Notes: a model not told the origin generated them from the letters alone. A stretch of DNA of 64,000 nt from Papilionanthe hookeriana x Papilionanthe teres (GCA_022702705.1 CM040422.1:34991270-35055269); one strand, 5' to 3'; shown: positions 1 to 13,710, numbered from the stretch's first letter. Translations and numbers: made by a program.

Positions 1-1464
1 GAATTTTTAAAGTTTAAAATGACTAAGTGGCTTAATCAACCCATTTAGTAGGGCTAACCAAGTCCGATTGACCTCAAATTTTTATGGTGGGTTCCTCCGA
101 TCCTAAAGGTCGGTGGAGAATTGATTTCAGGTCAATTTAATGTATGGTTAGCTCTAATTAATTAGAGATCCATTTTGGGTGTTTAAGCCAATTAGGGTTG
201 TTTTAAATGAACTAACTCAAAACCTATTTTTCCTAGGGTCCTCCAGTCATAAGGAACATCACCAAATTTTCCTAGAATTTATTTCACAACATGCTATTTA
301 TTGAAATTAAAATACTCAAAACAGTAACATGAATTTGAAAAATCAATAACTTTCATAGGGATGGCCTCTAACTTTGGAAAATTCAGGGAATATTCCAAAA
401 TTCAGAGGCTTCAAAAGCCCTATGGTCTCATGCCATGATGAATTGTATACATGCATGGAGAATTAAAAATATGCAGAGAGTAAATAAATTATTAAAAATA
501 AAATACTTGAAGAAATTAAATAATTTCTTTTCCACATTATTCTTCTCTGTTCACTGAGCAAGAGGGTATTTTTATTTTATTTTTATGATTTTCCTACACA
601 AAGTTATGAATTTTTGAAGTTTAGAGAATTAAATAAATAGAAAATACCCCTAATTTTCTATTTATCCACGCGGCGCCGCGTCATCCTCGGCATCTCCGAA
701 CGCACATGCGTCGCGCTCCCATTCGACGCCGCCGCTTGAGTCGGCCGGCCGGGCCCCGCGGTTCACGTACGCGTCTCCGGTCCGACGCCATCCGAGCCGT
801 CCGTCCGCGCGTGTATTGAATGGACGGCATCCGTTCATCGTCCCCGAGCGTCCTCGCCCGAGAGCCGTCCACACTAAATCCACTAAGATCTCACTCGATA
901 CTCAATGGATTTTCATGTTCTTATGCTCTATGGATTCGTCTTGAGAAGACGAACACATCCATACGGTTTATGTGGGATGAAATTTACGCAATAGAAATGG
1001 AGAATGTTCAGAAGCTTGGGAAGAAGAGTGAGGCCATACCTTTGCTCATAGAAGTGTGGCTTCGATCTGAGGGTTGTTGCACCTTCGATTGGATCCCGGC
1101 AAGCTACGGATGAAGTCTCCTGGTGCAGTGAATTGCACTAGGTGGGATTTCGACCACGGCCGATCACAAAGCTTGGAGGCCGGAGCAAGCTGGGTGGCTC
1201 TGGAGATGGGGCTTTTGCTTGGTGGACACCTTCCCTTGGTCCGGTGAAGGTGTAGAACCAATCAATTTGGGGATTGGCTCACTTGTGGAGAAGTGTCCTG
1301 GTTTTGGGCTTGGATTTCGACTACGAAATTGAGCTCGCAGAGAAGAAATGGCAGAAGGATTTCGGTGGGGATCAAGTACTCGTGTATGGAGAGTAGTACG
1401 GAACAATTTTGGCGAGTTTCCTTAAGGTTTGTTTCGGCACCTCTCATGGCCGAGAGGGGTGGTG

Positions 1465-1474
1465 TTTAAATAGG
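1465..1474 (-). promoter_or_regulatory. TATA-like site in the LTR
   Basis: TTTAAATAGG on plus reads as CCTATTTAAA on minus. The same site is present in the other LTR copies at 18851, 21901 and 38399. In the diverged E2 LTR the equivalent position (about 48032) gives TATAAGA on minus but only TTATATC on plus, which favours a minus-strand promoter. The role is inferred from position and motif only. Confidence 0.4.
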
Positions 1475-3828
1475 AGAGGGTGGAGGGCCTCCGGGGAGAG
1501 TTAGGGCTTGGGATCACAGTTGCTCTTGGCAAGAGAAGAACAGTCTACAATGGCCACGCTGGGGATGGGGCGGCTCAGCGAGGAGAATTCCAAAGTTGGC
1601 TCACATGTGAGCTCTCGGCCATGGTGTTTTCCGGCGGCTCGGTGGCTGGCCGGCCAGGCATGGGTCACCCTCAAGGTCACGTGGGTCAGGGTCGGGACTT
1701 GGTGCAAGCAATTGGCAAATGCCATGTTTAAAGAGCTTGGATTGAAATGGAATGGGGGGAAGACCATTTTGGGTTCAAATGAGTCAACCCATGGTTTTGG
1801 GCTAGGTGCACCACCCATGGCACTGGTCTTGGGCCGAAAAGGCTCACTTGGGTCGGCCAAGAGAGAATGGTGTGGTCTCCATCCATGATGAGGTTGCTAA
1901 GCATGGTTTAGTGTGTGACATGCTTAAGGTAAAAAAAGGTTTAAGAAGGATTAGGAAAGGGGCCCCTCCTTTTGCCATTAATGGCTTGATCACATGTCGA
2001 AGCCTTCCATGGCTTCATGTGGCTTGTCCATGGCTTGCATGGCTCACCTTTGGCTTGGGAAAAGTGGAGTCGATTTCATGGAAATAGATTTTAGGAATTT
2101 TTGGTAATTTGATGGAAATTTGTATGAAACTTGATTTGGAATAATTTGATGGTGAATTTAGGACTTAGGGAATGGCTTTTATTAAGTGGATGGCAAGTGG
2201 AGATGTCATGTGGGCTTTAGGGTAGATTTTGGGCTTTTTAAAATGGTTTTAGATGGGCTTTTAAGATGGTTTAGGAAAGTGGGCTTTTGAATTTTAAAAT
2301 GGATTTTGGGATGAAATTTTGTAAAGAGGTTGGGCCAAATAATTGTTGGGTTTAGCTCATGGATGTGTCATGAGTGACACGAAGCAAATTGGGGGTGATT
2401 TGGGTTTGGATTGGGTTGAATTTGGGTTCTTTTGGTGAATGGGCCAATATAGGTCCAAGTGGGCCAAGTTGGGCCAATGTTGGGCTAGGGTTGAAATTGA
2501 TGTAAAATTAATGTTGATAAATGTTTATGGGAGTGTTTCAAAGAGATTTTGACTTTGGTTGGGCTTTGATTTTGGGGTTTGGGCTCATTTGGGTTAGGTT
2601 TGGGTTTAGGTCAAAATTGGGCCTTTTAGCTTTGGGTTGAATTTGAGTGGGGTTTGGGTCTAAATTTTGGGCAAATCATGTTAGTGTTTTGCTTGTGGGG
2701 GTGCTAAGGAAGATTTAGAAAAGATTTGGGGTTTATTGGAGTTGAATTGGGTGAGTTTGGGTTAGGTTTGGGTCATGGGTCCAAATTGGGCTTTAAGGCC
2801 AAAAGTGAAATTGGATCCAAATGTCAATCAAATTGGACTTGGATTTGGTCTAGATTGGTGTTGATAATGTTGATTTGAAGTTTAGAATTGAATTGGACCA
2901 GAATTTGGGTCAATTGGATAGGTTTGGTTTGACATTGGGTTCACTTTGGGTTAAAATGGGTCAAATTGGGGGTTTTGATAAAAGTGGGGTAAATTGACAA
3001 AATTGGCCCATGGTGTAGTTGAACAAAATGAAATTGGTAATATTTGGTATTTTTTGGAATTTTTTGGGAATTTTCTGAATTTTTGGATTTTTGGGTCAAG
3101 AGGGGTATTTTGGGTATTTAGAGGGTATTGGGAGGTATTCTTGGAATTTTTGATATTTTTGGCTATGGATGATCAATTTAAGTAGAGAGAAATGTTTAGG
3201 AATGTCTTTGGGGAATTTTGGGTGATTTGGAAATTTTTGAGAAATTTGGGTAGTTTCAAGGGTTTTGGGTAGGCTAAGCGGGTGTAGGGTCCCGGGGGTC
3301 AAAAATTGAAAATTTGGAAAATTGAAGATTGGGTGAATGTAAGTGGAATAAAATCATTTTGGTTGAGCCATGAAGCCATATCAAGTCCACATGAGCCATG
3401 AAGGGACTCATTTGAGGCATTCACTATGTTGTTCCTAACCCTCTTAGCCAAGGGCTTAGGGGTTAAGGACCATCCATGTGAATCACCTACATGAGTCAGG
3501 AGGTCAAGTTGGGTATGGGTGTGGTTTTAGGAGGTGTGTGAAAGTGTAGTGTATGAGTGTAGTGTGTGTGTGTAAGTCAGCCCTTCACCAGACCAGGCCA
3601 CCCAGGGCAGTCCTAAGGCCAAAGAGTCCTATAGGAACCCATCCTTTAAACTTCCACATTTGATTTCAACCCTCTAGGTGATTAAGGGTTTACAATCAAG
3701 TTTGTGGAGTTTGCGGGGTGTTAAGAAGTGGTTTGAATTTCTAAAAGGTGGGTCCCAATTCTAGTCCTCTAAGATAGTCAAAGGAAAAGCCTAAGGCTAG
3801 ATCCTAAGTACTAAAGAGAAGAAGAGAA

Positions 3829-3849
3829 GACCTCATCAAAAATGAGGTC
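3829..3849. repeat. LTR-terminal hairpin
   Basis: Inverted repeat GACCTCAT / ATGAGGTC with a 5-base loop, 4 bases from the LTR end. It recurs at the matching end of every complete LTR end here (21180-21200, 24267-24288, 40779-40800, 49892-49913). Confidence 0.75.
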
Positions 3850-4229
3850 AACAATATCTACCCTTTGATTATCATAGAATTTGAATCCATAGAAAAAATT
3901 TGGAACGTATTGGACCACAACGTTCTTGTGCAAAAATTTGCCTAGGGAGTCGACGGCGAGCTCGACGACGTCGACGGTAGGTTTTTCCTGAGAACTCTGG
4001 AATTTAATTGCACAAGGCTCACTGACGGTGCCTTCGAGGCTGCCGACAACGAGATTGGCTAGTGGGCAGTTTTTCGTGTTCAAACGACAGGTTTTGGCGT
4101 TTTTTAGCAAATTCCTCTTCTATAAACTCTTATGGACGGTTCCTAAACAATTCGAACTCCCAAAAATGAATGGATACTCTCTTGAATTCTTCTAAAATGG
4201 CTTCCAATTCAATTGATAACCTAAGATTT

Positions 4230-5350
4230 TGAGTATACAACTGGAGAAAGTTAATTAGTGCGAAGGCGCAGCGACTTTTCAACAAGGTAATCTCAAAGAA
4301 AAGATTGATTAAAGAAGAAGGATTTGTCAATCGAGGACAAAGCAATTCTTCGTCACCAATTGAATAAATGATCGTGCGGAGAAGATGGGAAGTGTTTTGT
4401 TACACTACTGTCGCAGTAGTCATTCTAGTGGTTAAAGAATTCCAATTTACATGGAATCAACCAAGGAAGTGTTTGTGTACGAGGTAGGTGGATTACATTC
4501 AACTCCAGAAGAATTATTGAGTTATGTATGATTGAGAATATTCCAGTCTGTTATTATTTAAGTTTTGTGCCTATGAGAGAAAAGATGAATAAAATATAGT
4601 AATTTTTGACGGACGAAACCGATAACTGGGAAGTTAGAGAGAACAGGTATGTTAGTTTCTCTGCAACACTTTTAAATCTAGTTTCAAAACATTGGCACTT
4701 TTTCATCTTTGCAAAGTTATTGCCGACGATGAAAATCGGCAAAGTTACCAAAGAAAGTGTAATTTTGAACTACTGCATTTAAATGGGATGGCCCATTGAT
4801 ATTGGATTGATTATTGTGAAGTCTGTTTATGGCCTGATTGTTTAAGGATCATCCCAAGGGCTTGGACACCCTTCCAACATTTTCTCGATTTGCAGTTTGC
4901 TTCAAGTATCTTATGAGGTTTGGGAGAAGAAACTGCTACCGTGGAATCCCTTAGACCCAACTCAAATGTTCCCAGCCAATGATGGCGAGAGTGATATAAG
5001 CTTGATTATGGATCAAGCATCACAAAATTTTGTTCCTGTTCAACCATTAGTAGCGGACAAGACATCGATGCTCTTGCATAGAATCAAGAATCTACAGAAT
5101 AAGGTACATAACTTAATGAGCACAGTTAACAACATGTCTGATTTCTCCGATCCCATCGATTGGAGAATGAAAGAACATTTTGATCATACAAGACAACTCA
5201 AAATGAGTTTGGTGTGATTAATGAGAAGGATGGGATTGATCGATGAAGATTCTACTGAAGAATTTCTATTCTGACTTTTTAACAACCTGTTTGGCCATGT
5301 TCAAACAATGGGAGACATCAGAGGAGAGACCAGCACTAGTTCTGAAGAGT
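4230..5350 (+). pseudogene. Env-position ORF, first copy, decayed (element C)
   Basis: Translated with stops and frame changes, this matches the first env-position ORF of E3 (57960-59030). The clearest block is WRMKEHFDH, which lies in the open frame 4897-5217 and also at the matching place in E3. Near 4850-4900 a frame giving a GLD-x-PTF segment corresponds to the E3 segment around GLGHPS. The family resembles the 'putative plant transposon protein' ORFs found downstream of pol in Athila-type elements; that name is from memory, not a search. No function is assigned. Too many stops to be expressed. Confidence 0.55.
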
Positions 5351-5629
5351 AGTAGACTTGATTAATTTATTTCATTATGTTTTGTTTGATTTGAACAATG
5401 TTTGTATGTTTGTGTGTTTGATTTCTTTAGTTTGCTTTTTAATCTTAGTATAGATGAGAATAAGTTTGAAAAGTTTATTTTCAGTGTTTTGAGTGTTGTG
5501 TTTTGGATTGCGACGCTGATTAGATGGATTTAGGTTGAAGGAATACCTACTTATGTGTGTTATTTATTGTTTGTTTATGTTTATTTGTGTTAATACATCA
5601 CTTAATCACTTATGGGAAAGGAATTTAGA

Positions 5630-6390
5630 AAATTAAAAATCGTGAACGGATTAACTTTCCATTGTCCATGATGAATGCCACTAAAGCATGGCATTATTTC
5701 ATCTGTTCGACTCTGCTACCCACCTACCATCACAGTGAAGTCTCTAGAGAGAGAGAGAGCTATTCTGAATTTCTGTATTTAGAACAATAAAAGCATTAAT
5801 GTTGGGAGAATAATCTATAAGAATATTAAAGCCACAACGAAGAGTGAGACAAGCAGATATTTAGGGCATCCTGGCCTCATTTATGCACTTTGTCAACTAT
5901 CTAGAGTTGAAGCAAGAGATGATGAGGAATGGGTGTATCTGATGAAACCAATTAGTAAAGCGAATATAAAGACTTAGGAATCCCATGAGGAATGGAGAAC
6001 AGGGAGTAGGAGCAAGGCACCTTCTACTAGTAGAGATATCCCTTCTACTAGCTATGACCCTCCTACCTCTAGTCCCCCTAGCTTATATGATCTGATGAAT
6101 GCCATGACCCTGTAGAGGAAAAGTTTTGAGAAGTTAGATGAAAGATTAGAAAGAATTGATCACAAGATTAAAGGATCAGAATGAAGACATGATCACGATA
6201 GTGAGTATCTTCAGAGGCACTCAGATTTTGAGATGGCTTATTACGATGCTCAGGAAAGATACTACAAAGGAGATCCTGATGTCATTTTCCAGAATGCCCC
6301 TGGTATACTCAGTATCAACCCAATCCTCCTGCTAACAAGGGTGATGAAGACATTGTGTGGGATTTTGATTCTTGATGATTTGATAGTGAT
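5630..6390 (+). pseudogene. Env-position ORF, second copy, decayed (element C)
   Basis: A second, related ORF remnant directly follows the first. Blocks such as AWHYFI, a few residues upstream of YHHSEV, and then LGHPGLI match E3's second env-position ORF (55940-57059) in the same order. The N-terminal half seen in E3 (starting MAPRKSKGKRK) is missing here, so the copy is 5'-truncated. A serine- and proline-rich stretch follows the LGHP block, near 6000-6100. At least three stops interrupt it. Confidence 0.5.
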
Positions 6391-7766
6391 GTATTGTATG
6401 TGTTTGTGTTTGTTTTTTTTTGTAGTACTTTTTTTGATTGTATTCTGTGGACTATGCTTTATTTTCTGTGATATGTGTTTAGTTTGTAGTTTGTATTTTC
6501 ATTTCTATATGTTTGTGATATCTGTGATTGTAATTGTAATTGTAACTTATTAAGTTTAAAATAACAAACTGTTTGTTTTGTGTTGTGAAATGCATATGTC
6601 CTATGTAGTGTAGTTAGTTGTTTTTGTTTAATGTTTAGTTTTATATACTTGTTTTAAAATTTCATTACCCCAGCAAAAATTTTCTAAACTGTTATGTGTG
6701 TAGAAAGTATTTTAATATTACAGGTCAGTTGAAGTTAGAAATTTTGAGAAGAACTTGCAAATTTCAAAAATTCAAAAATGCCTAAAGTGCAAAGGTATGA
6801 ATTTAATATTTAGAATTTTCCTTTCCACCATTTACTATCTCTATTTATAGAAAACTTTAAGTTTGGGGGAGGGAAGAAAAATCTTAACTATTATATGTTC
6901 TCAAATAACATATTTTCAAAATTATTAATATGATTTTTGTGATAAAATTTAATTCCGATAACTATGTTTAGATTTTATCTAAATATAGTAGAAGATTCAA
7001 AGAAATATTTTTTATAATGAAAATTAATCTTGTAGATTAAGATATTTAGTATAAGGGGATAAGACTATAGTTAACTATTTAAAGTAAAGAAAGCTATATT
7101 TTGAAATATTAAAAATCTTAGGAATTCAGTTGAGGCATAAAAGATTGGGATTCAATAATGTAAATACTATGAAGTACATATAAGGTAAAGAATGTTGAAA
7201 GTTTCAAATTTAGGAAAAGAAGAGTGAAGTTCAAAAATATTAACAAGCTATCTAGATATAATAATCATCACTTGAAAAAATATAAAAAGAAAGAAAAAGA
7301 AAAAGAAAAAGGATTGAAAAACAATTCCTGAAAAGAAATGAAAAAGAAAAGAAAATAAGTGAGGAGAAAAGCTTGAGGAAATGACTTATCAAAAATTGGC
7401 TTCACTTGAATTAATCTAAAAGGAAAACTAAAAGCATTTCTGAACTTATATTTATGGCTAGTTTCTTACTTGTAGTTTCCTCATGAATTACCTATCTTCT
7501 GAATATTCTGAGTGAATTGATATTGCAACATATAGTCATTCTTAAAATGAATAAAAAACTAGAACTCTTAGACTTGATGACTAGATAGCCTTATACCTAC
7601 ATAATTAATCTAATTACTTGAAAATCTTTCTAAGGATTCTTAATATAATATTATTTAGATCAAAATTATAGTATTTATGAATTGAAACTTTACCACATTG
7701 AATCATAACATTTATGTAGTACAAAAGATTACTTGAGGATAAGTAATAGTTAAGTTTGGCGGATTT
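6391..7766 (+). other. Non-coding 3' region of element C with polypurine-like tract
   Basis: AT-rich sequence without a credible ORF. It contains AAGTTTGGGGGAGGG near 6850 and ends with AAGTTTGGCGGATTT just before the LTR start at 7767. The matching positions in E3 (54640-54660) and E4 (63433-63450) carry TTTGGGGGATTT and TTTGGGAGAAT, as expected of a plus-strand priming tract. Confidence 0.5.
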
Positions 7767-9377
7767 TGACCCAAAGAAAAAAGGTTAAGATTTTCATGCC
7801 TATTCTATATTGATTTTGATGATATTGCAATTTAAAGAAGGGTATTTTTGGTGTTTTTTTGCTAGTATGAAGATTTAAGGACAAAGAGCAAAAATATGCA
7901 AAAAGGAGCAAGTTTGGAGCAAAAAGGAAAAAATATGCAAATTTGACCTAGGGCGCCAACGGCGATGTCGATGGTGCTGACGGTGTGATTTTCCTGAGAG
8001 TTCAGAATAAATTGTAAGGGAGGCCGCTGAGGGCGGAGGTCGAGGTCGCTGACGATGGGGCCTGTTTAAAGTACTGTTTCTAGAAGGCCACCGACGGCGC
8101 AGCTCGAGGCTACCGACGGCGGGATCGACTATTCTTTCCAGAAAATACGTCGAATGTGGACAATTTTTGAAGGGTTGCCTACAAAACCCTTAGAGACTCT
8201 TCTACAAATTTAAAAAGAATCATTTTAGGCCAAAAAAGTGGTCTCTTACGTGTTTACTAGAGAGTCCAATGTCAATAAAATGTGTCCAAAAGAGTCCACT
8301 AGTGTTACAAGCGTGTCTATTAGTGAGTAGATAGTTATTTTGGTGTTGTTATTTAATGAGTAGTGAGTTCAAATATAGATTTTGTGAGGAATTCTTTGAA
8401 GGATTATAAGAGTGGAAGGGAAGTGAGATATCTCTTCTGCATTGTTGTTTTGAAGGAGAATTCCGCGTACTGTAAAGAAAGGAAGAGATTCAGAGGAACT
8501 TCAAGGAGTTTGCTTGGGGAGGAATTTAAGATAAGTTGTGTTTATTTACTATAGATTGTAGAACTTTACTTTATTATATGAAATCCAAGTTTTATTACAT
8601 CCTCTTCATAAATTTTGAGTATTTTGTCTTTCTCCTTGTTTTGATGTTTTTGTGAAATGATTATATGAATTAGTGTATCAAACCTATTATAAAAAAGTTG
8701 TGATGATACTATACCTAAACTTACTTTACTATACGAATTGGCCATTTGTATTGTTAAAATCTATGAAGAATTCTTAAGATCTGATCGTGGGCTAAGGATT
8801 CTTAACTAGTATGTGTCACATTTCTCTTTGAAAGGTAGACGGGTAAATCCTTGAAAGGAGAAGTGCAAATAAATAGGGAAATAATATTAATCGGGCGTAA
8901 AATTGGAGATTTTAGAGTGACAGACTAAAATCATCAATTCGGTCCTATCGTTTGGGTGCTGAAGTGTAGATTGTTAGCCCTCAGGCGAGGGGAATGTGGG
9001 AGCTCCGAAGTGCGAGCCGGTATCCTCCTAGCCTAGCCGCAAGTTCAGTAACAAAGTATAGGATTAGTCAATGTTCTTTATGCCTGGACCAAAGGATAAA
9101 TAATAGGTATGCTCCTATTTGGCACAACACATATAAAACAAATTCTAATTATTACTTCACTTAAATATCTTAACAAAGGAGAAAGATTTTTGCTATTATA
9201 TTCTAACTTAACTTTTGTAGTATTAGTAAATTCTTAGTAGAACTAGTTTAGATATAAATTTCATATTGTTATCGATTATGTATTAGTGACAGATAGGCAA
9301 TTTCGATTTAGTTGTGATTCTGAATTGGTTTATATAATCCTAGTCCGTAGGCTTCAATATAATTCCTTGAGGGAACA
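7767..9377 (+). mobile_element. 3' LTR of Athila-like element C
   Basis: It starts TGACCCAAAG right after the purine-rich tract and runs about 1.6 kb, close to the E3 LTR (about 1.68 kb) and E4 LTR (about 1.78 kb). Shared blocks include the run around GGGAATGTGGGAGCTC (8990) and the block ending GTGGGCTAAG (8790), both found in reverse complement in E3 or E4. A GC-rich module lies at 7945-8140. The right end is approximate, placed at AACA before the giant LTR resumes. Confidence 0.6.
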
Positions 9378-11426
9378 ATATCCAGTTTAGATTTTAAATT
9401 TCATTTAAATATATATATATGGTTTAGAAAGTAGTATTTGATTTTGAAAATAATTTTAAGATATGAAATCAAACAAATCTCACATCCCAGATAGTTTATA
9501 TAAACGAGCACCGCATCACAAACCGTGTATCTATCCCGAAGAATAGACATACTTCTTGATGATGGGGCTCGGTTAAATAAACTAGGAGATTTGTGACATC
9601 CGTTTGATCCACGAACCAATTTTATAAGCCGACAAATTCCACTGCTTAATATAAATGAATTAAGCGGGGTTTATATTACTCAGGTTCTTAATGTTCCTTA
9701 TAAGGGCAAGCCCACTATAGTTAATTACATCTTCGATGACGGGGATCACTTAAGAAAACTCTCGATAATAATCAATAATTCTGCTCTCAAGAATTTCAAA
9801 GTTTAATTTTTCAAGGGATTGAATTTTAGAATTTCAATAGGGAATGGATCAAGTTTGGAACATTTTGTTTTGGGAATGTAAAGGAAGAAATGTAGGAGAA
9901 ATTACAGATTCGAAACGAACTTCAGTAATTTCCCGACTATCCTATTGTTTGGCTTGAATTTAGGAAAGTCCTAATATTTATTTAATGTTTTGATCTTGTC
10001 AATTTTAATTAATTAGGACTTATATTCGTATGACATGATCATACAAATAGCCTCGAAGATGTGAGGGTTTATGTCTTATCGAACGACTACCTCGGAGTCC
10101 TAAGACCGGTTAGGGCTTAATTTGCGATGCAAATGCCTAACAAAAGGTTGAGGATTTATGTTGCACTAGGAAAACTACCTCGAAGTCCTATGGTTTGGTT
10201 ATTTAATTCTAAGAAAGTTTTGTTGAAGTAGACTCGGGTTTTGCGATGACGATGGCCGTCTTACCCACCATGCTCCGAGCTCCTTGTTGTTGCGAGAGGG
10301 TTTAGTTTTAGAAATCATAAATCAAGAGATGAGAGACGTGTTCTGGTTTAGAGAAGGCCTTAATTTCCAAGTGTTTTTTATTTTTTAATTAAAACAAATC
10401 TTAAAGTTCATTATAACAACACCGGTTAAGATCCCACGGTTCCATCCTTCCAGCATCGTTATTTTCATCGGATTCACTTAGTCCAGATGAATTTGCTAAA
10501 CTCAACTAAATGAGTTCCACACTTTCATTTAGACTGTGGAAAATCCCGTTAGCAACATGTAGGTTACATTATCTGAGGTATTCCCGATCATCCAATAAGA
10601 CGTTTTAATTTAGTTATAATTTTAGTTTTGTGTTCTATTTGTGATTAAATTTTGAGTTGTTTTATATTTTGAAATGTTGTGGCGGTGAATTTTATCTTGC
10701 AATGACTTTTAATTTAGTTTTGGTTTCGAGTTTTAGGGCTATCCTAAAGGTGTGGGTTTTCATGCTACGAGTTGATTATCATGCAGAAAAGTAAAGTGCA
10801 TTTTGCAATAAAGTAAATTGCGGGGAGATAAATTGCGATAAAATAAAAGCGTACCTGGAGGGTCTTCCCGTCATCCCAAGCTACACTTAAACATAATTTA
10901 GGATATTTAATCATTTAAAGCAAGTTCCTAGGTAAAGCTAAGGGAAGGGTTATGGTTTTCTACCAAGGCCCTACTCCTATAGGTAGTCATCTCCTATGAC
11001 GTCTAGGTTCTTGTGTTTTGTTTTGAGGACGATTTTCTTCATCAAAGAACAATTGAGTTCAATTGTTCTTAGAAACATCCTATCATATTTTGGAAGTGCT
11101 TAAGGCGAATCTTAAACATCTTTTCAATACCTCTAGGATTGTTTTAAGTCTAAGAGAATTTAATTTTACAAAATGAATTAATCATCCAGAAGTTCAAGTT
11201 TTGTTATCTTGCTCAGTGAACTAGGACATTTGAATATCCTATGAGTGAAGTAATACTTCACTTAACACACCATTTAGGAGTTATGACAACATGAGCTTTT
11301 GAGGGCAAATTAATGTTCAAGTGATTTGTGATTTAATTTAATTTCAATTAATGAGTTTAAGTTTGGAATAGTGTTCAAGTTGTTTTAGATTTATTTTGAA
11401 TTATTTATGTCTTTGGTGATGTTATA

Positions 11427-11700
11427 TTTAATTTAATTTAATTTAATTTAATTTAATTTTAGTTTAATTTAATTTGGTTTAATTTTACTTTCAATTTAAT
11501 TTAATTTTATTTAATTTAGTTTAATATATTTTAATTTAATTTAATTTAATTTAATATGTTTTAATTTAATTTAATTTAATTTAGTTTAATATGTTTCAAT
11601 TTAATTTAATTTAATTTAGCTTAATATGTTTTAATTTAATTTAAATTTAATTTAGTTTAGTTGTTTTAATTTAATTTAAATTTAATTTAAATTTTTTAAT
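11427..11700. repeat. TTTAA-type pentanucleotide array in the LTR
   Basis: Imperfect array of AATTT units interrupted by short variants such as AATATGTT. The nested LTR has a matching array at 15825-16260, so it is a built-in part of the LTR and not a late microsatellite. Confidence 0.8.
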
Positions 11701-13705
11701 TTTAATTTAATATTTTATATCTCTTGTTTTTATATTTTAAAGATGATTTAATTTAATTATTAAAGTATTAATTTAATTGAAATCTTGGAAGGATTTAATT
11801 TAAATGTTTTAATCTTTAATTTAATTTAATGATTAAGACTTTTATCATTTTAAATCTTGAATTTGGATTATCATTTTAATTAGGAATTAAATGTTATTGA
11901 GGTGATTAATTTAGGGATTTTTAAATTAAAGAATAAATCTCTTCCTAATAATATCCCTATTTTAATAATTCCATTTTTTTTATTATTCTTCCAAGTTTAA
12001 TTAATCATTTAATTAAGGTTTATTTAAATTATTTTTAAATTATTTGGTAGGTTTCCACCTTTTAATTACCTAAGTTTCAAAGATCCAAAATCAACCTAGT
12101 ATCAAATATTTTACCCATACTTTTAATTAAACCTAAAATTTTTTAATTATAGGTTAAAATTTTAATTACTATTTTGCCCTTTAAACTTACTAATTTCACA
12201 ACTCACTAAATTGAGCTTAAATGAATTTGAAATTTTTATGTGACTTCACTCATATGTCAATAAAGACATTAGAGGAGAAAATGTGATTTTTACGTACTTA
12301 ATTTATTTATGTAATTATTTTTGGTGGAAAATAGGGATTCTCAAGGAAAATTTAATAATATGACCAAGGGAAAGTTTCTATCCTTAAGAAAATTATGGGA
12401 CATTCCTAATGACCAGAGGACCACTTGGACTAATTTTGGTGATTTTTTTGAAGTATATTATTTTTATTATAATTATTTTGAGTTTTGGAGTATTAATTAA
12501 TTTAAAAATAAAATAAAGGTTAAAAATTGAATTTTATATTTTTCAAAAATCTCTCTGATATCAAGGAAACCATGGAACCAAGTTTTATAATTTTTTGATT
12601 TTTTTGATTTATTAGAATTATTTTAGTGGAAATGCTAAAAAATACATTTTTTTATTTTAAAATTACCTTAGGACTTTAAAATTTGATATCTCATCATAGA
12701 GACTTAAGAAAAATATGAGGTTTGTTCCTAAATGATTAAAATTCAAAATATGACATTTTGGTGAATTTTATTATTTTTTGTGATTTTTATTATTTTTTAA
12801 TTATTAAAATATTAAAATAATCTAAAAAAATCAACCTTTTTAGAAAATTACAATTTTAATTTTCTTAAATTCCCATGATATCAGAGAGGCTCCAAAACCA
12901 ATTTGGTGAATTTTTGAAAAGTATTTTGGAAGTTATAAATTTTTGAAGTTTAAGTTTGGCTAAATGGCTTAATCAACCCATTTGATAGGGCTAACCAAGT
13001 TCAATTGACTTCAAAATTTTATGGTGAGTTCCTCTGATCCTAAAGGTCAGTGGAGAATTGATTTCAAGTCAATTTGAAGTATGATTAGCTCTAATTAATT
13101 AACGTTCTATTTTGGGTGTCTAAGCCAATTAGGGTTATTCTAAGTGAGTTAACTCAAAACCTATTTTTCCTAGGGTCCCCTGGTCATAAGAAACCTCTCC
13201 AAATTTTCCTAGAATTTATTTCACAACATGATAATTATTGGAATTAAAATACTCAGAATAATGACCTAGAATTGAAAAATCAATAACTCTTCATAGGGAT
13301 GGCCTCTGACTTTGGAAAATTCAGGGAATGTCCCCAAATTCAGAGGCTTCAAAAGCCCTATGGTCTCATGCCATAGTGAATTGTATACATGCATGGAGAA
13401 TTGAAAGTGTGCTGAGAGTAAATAAATTATTAAAAATAAAATACTCAATGAAATTAAATGATTTCTTTTCCACATTATTCTCCTCTGTTCACTGAGCAAG
13501 AGGGTATTTTTATTTTATTTTTAGGATTTTCCTACACAAAGTTATGAATTTTCCAAGTTATGGTAATTAAATAAATAGGAAAAATCCTATTTTTCTACTT
13601 AAGTGACGCAGCGCCAGCTCAACCTCGGCAGCTCCGAACGCACACGCGTCGTCTTCTGATTCGGCGCCACCATCGGACTCAGCGCTCCAGGACCCCGCAA
13701 TTCAC

Positions 13706-13710
13706 GTACC
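13706..13710. repeat. Target site duplication GTACC, left copy
   Basis: GTACC immediately before the solo LTR start TGTTGG. The identical pentamer follows the solo LTR end at 21205-21209. The uninterrupted site is seen in the other E1 LTR at about 37704, where GTACCATCGCG reads straight through. Confidence 0.9.

Larger units (their letters stand above)
1..3853 (-). mobile_element. Partial giant LTR, Tat-type family, cut by the window edge
   Basis: This is the right-hand half of a giant LTR. It aligns by eye, block for block, with 17390-21204, and similar blocks recur at 12945-13710 plus 21205-24292 and at 36905-40804. It ends in the family signature: a hairpin, then TCAACA at 3853. A CpG-rich patch (about 662-880) sits in otherwise AT-rich sequence. 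The G/T-rich strand is plus. I assign minus orientation because the E1 genes flanked by such LTRs read on minus. Short open frames here (for example 1501-1860 and 1806-2087) lie in repetitive LTR DNA and are not genes. The missing left part is outside the window, so solo or full-element status is unknown. Confidence 0.8.
3854..9377 (+). mobile_element. Athila-like retrotransposon, 3' half (element C)
   Basis: The segment matches, in plus orientation, the part of E3 that lies downstream of its integrase. In order it holds a GC-rich stretch (3945-4070), two decayed env-position ORFs, a long non-coding 3' region (6400-7750), a polypurine-like tract and a 3' LTR. Gag and pol are absent. The left end abuts the end of the giant LTR at 3853 and starts just after the integrase-equivalent point, so it is truncated. 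Assignment to Athila rests on homology to E3, whose integrase is Athila-like. The internal ORFs carry many stops. Confidence 0.7.
9383..13710 (-). mobile_element. E1 3' LTR, left piece (split by a nested solo LTR)
   Basis: The left piece of the 3' LTR of E1. It aligns with 13780-17900 of the nested copy but lacks roughly the first 75 bp, so it is truncated where element C ends. It stops at 13710 and the same LTR resumes at 21205 after the inserted solo LTR. Together the two pieces give about 7.4 kb. The block at 13600-13700 matches the E1 5' LTR at 37600-37705 better than it matches the nested copy, which pairs these two LTRs as one element. Confidence 0.8.

Noticed and set aside
662..883. 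GC-rich open frames in the CpG patch of the LTR
   Set aside because: They lie in a repeat present in several LTR copies, overlap on both strands and match no protein family I know. The patch is not an unmethylated host promoter by any evidence here.
3854..9382. ATATC at 3854-3858 and 9378-9382 as a target duplication around element C
   Set aside because: Element C does not begin with TG after the first copy and is truncated at its left, so the match is probably chance.
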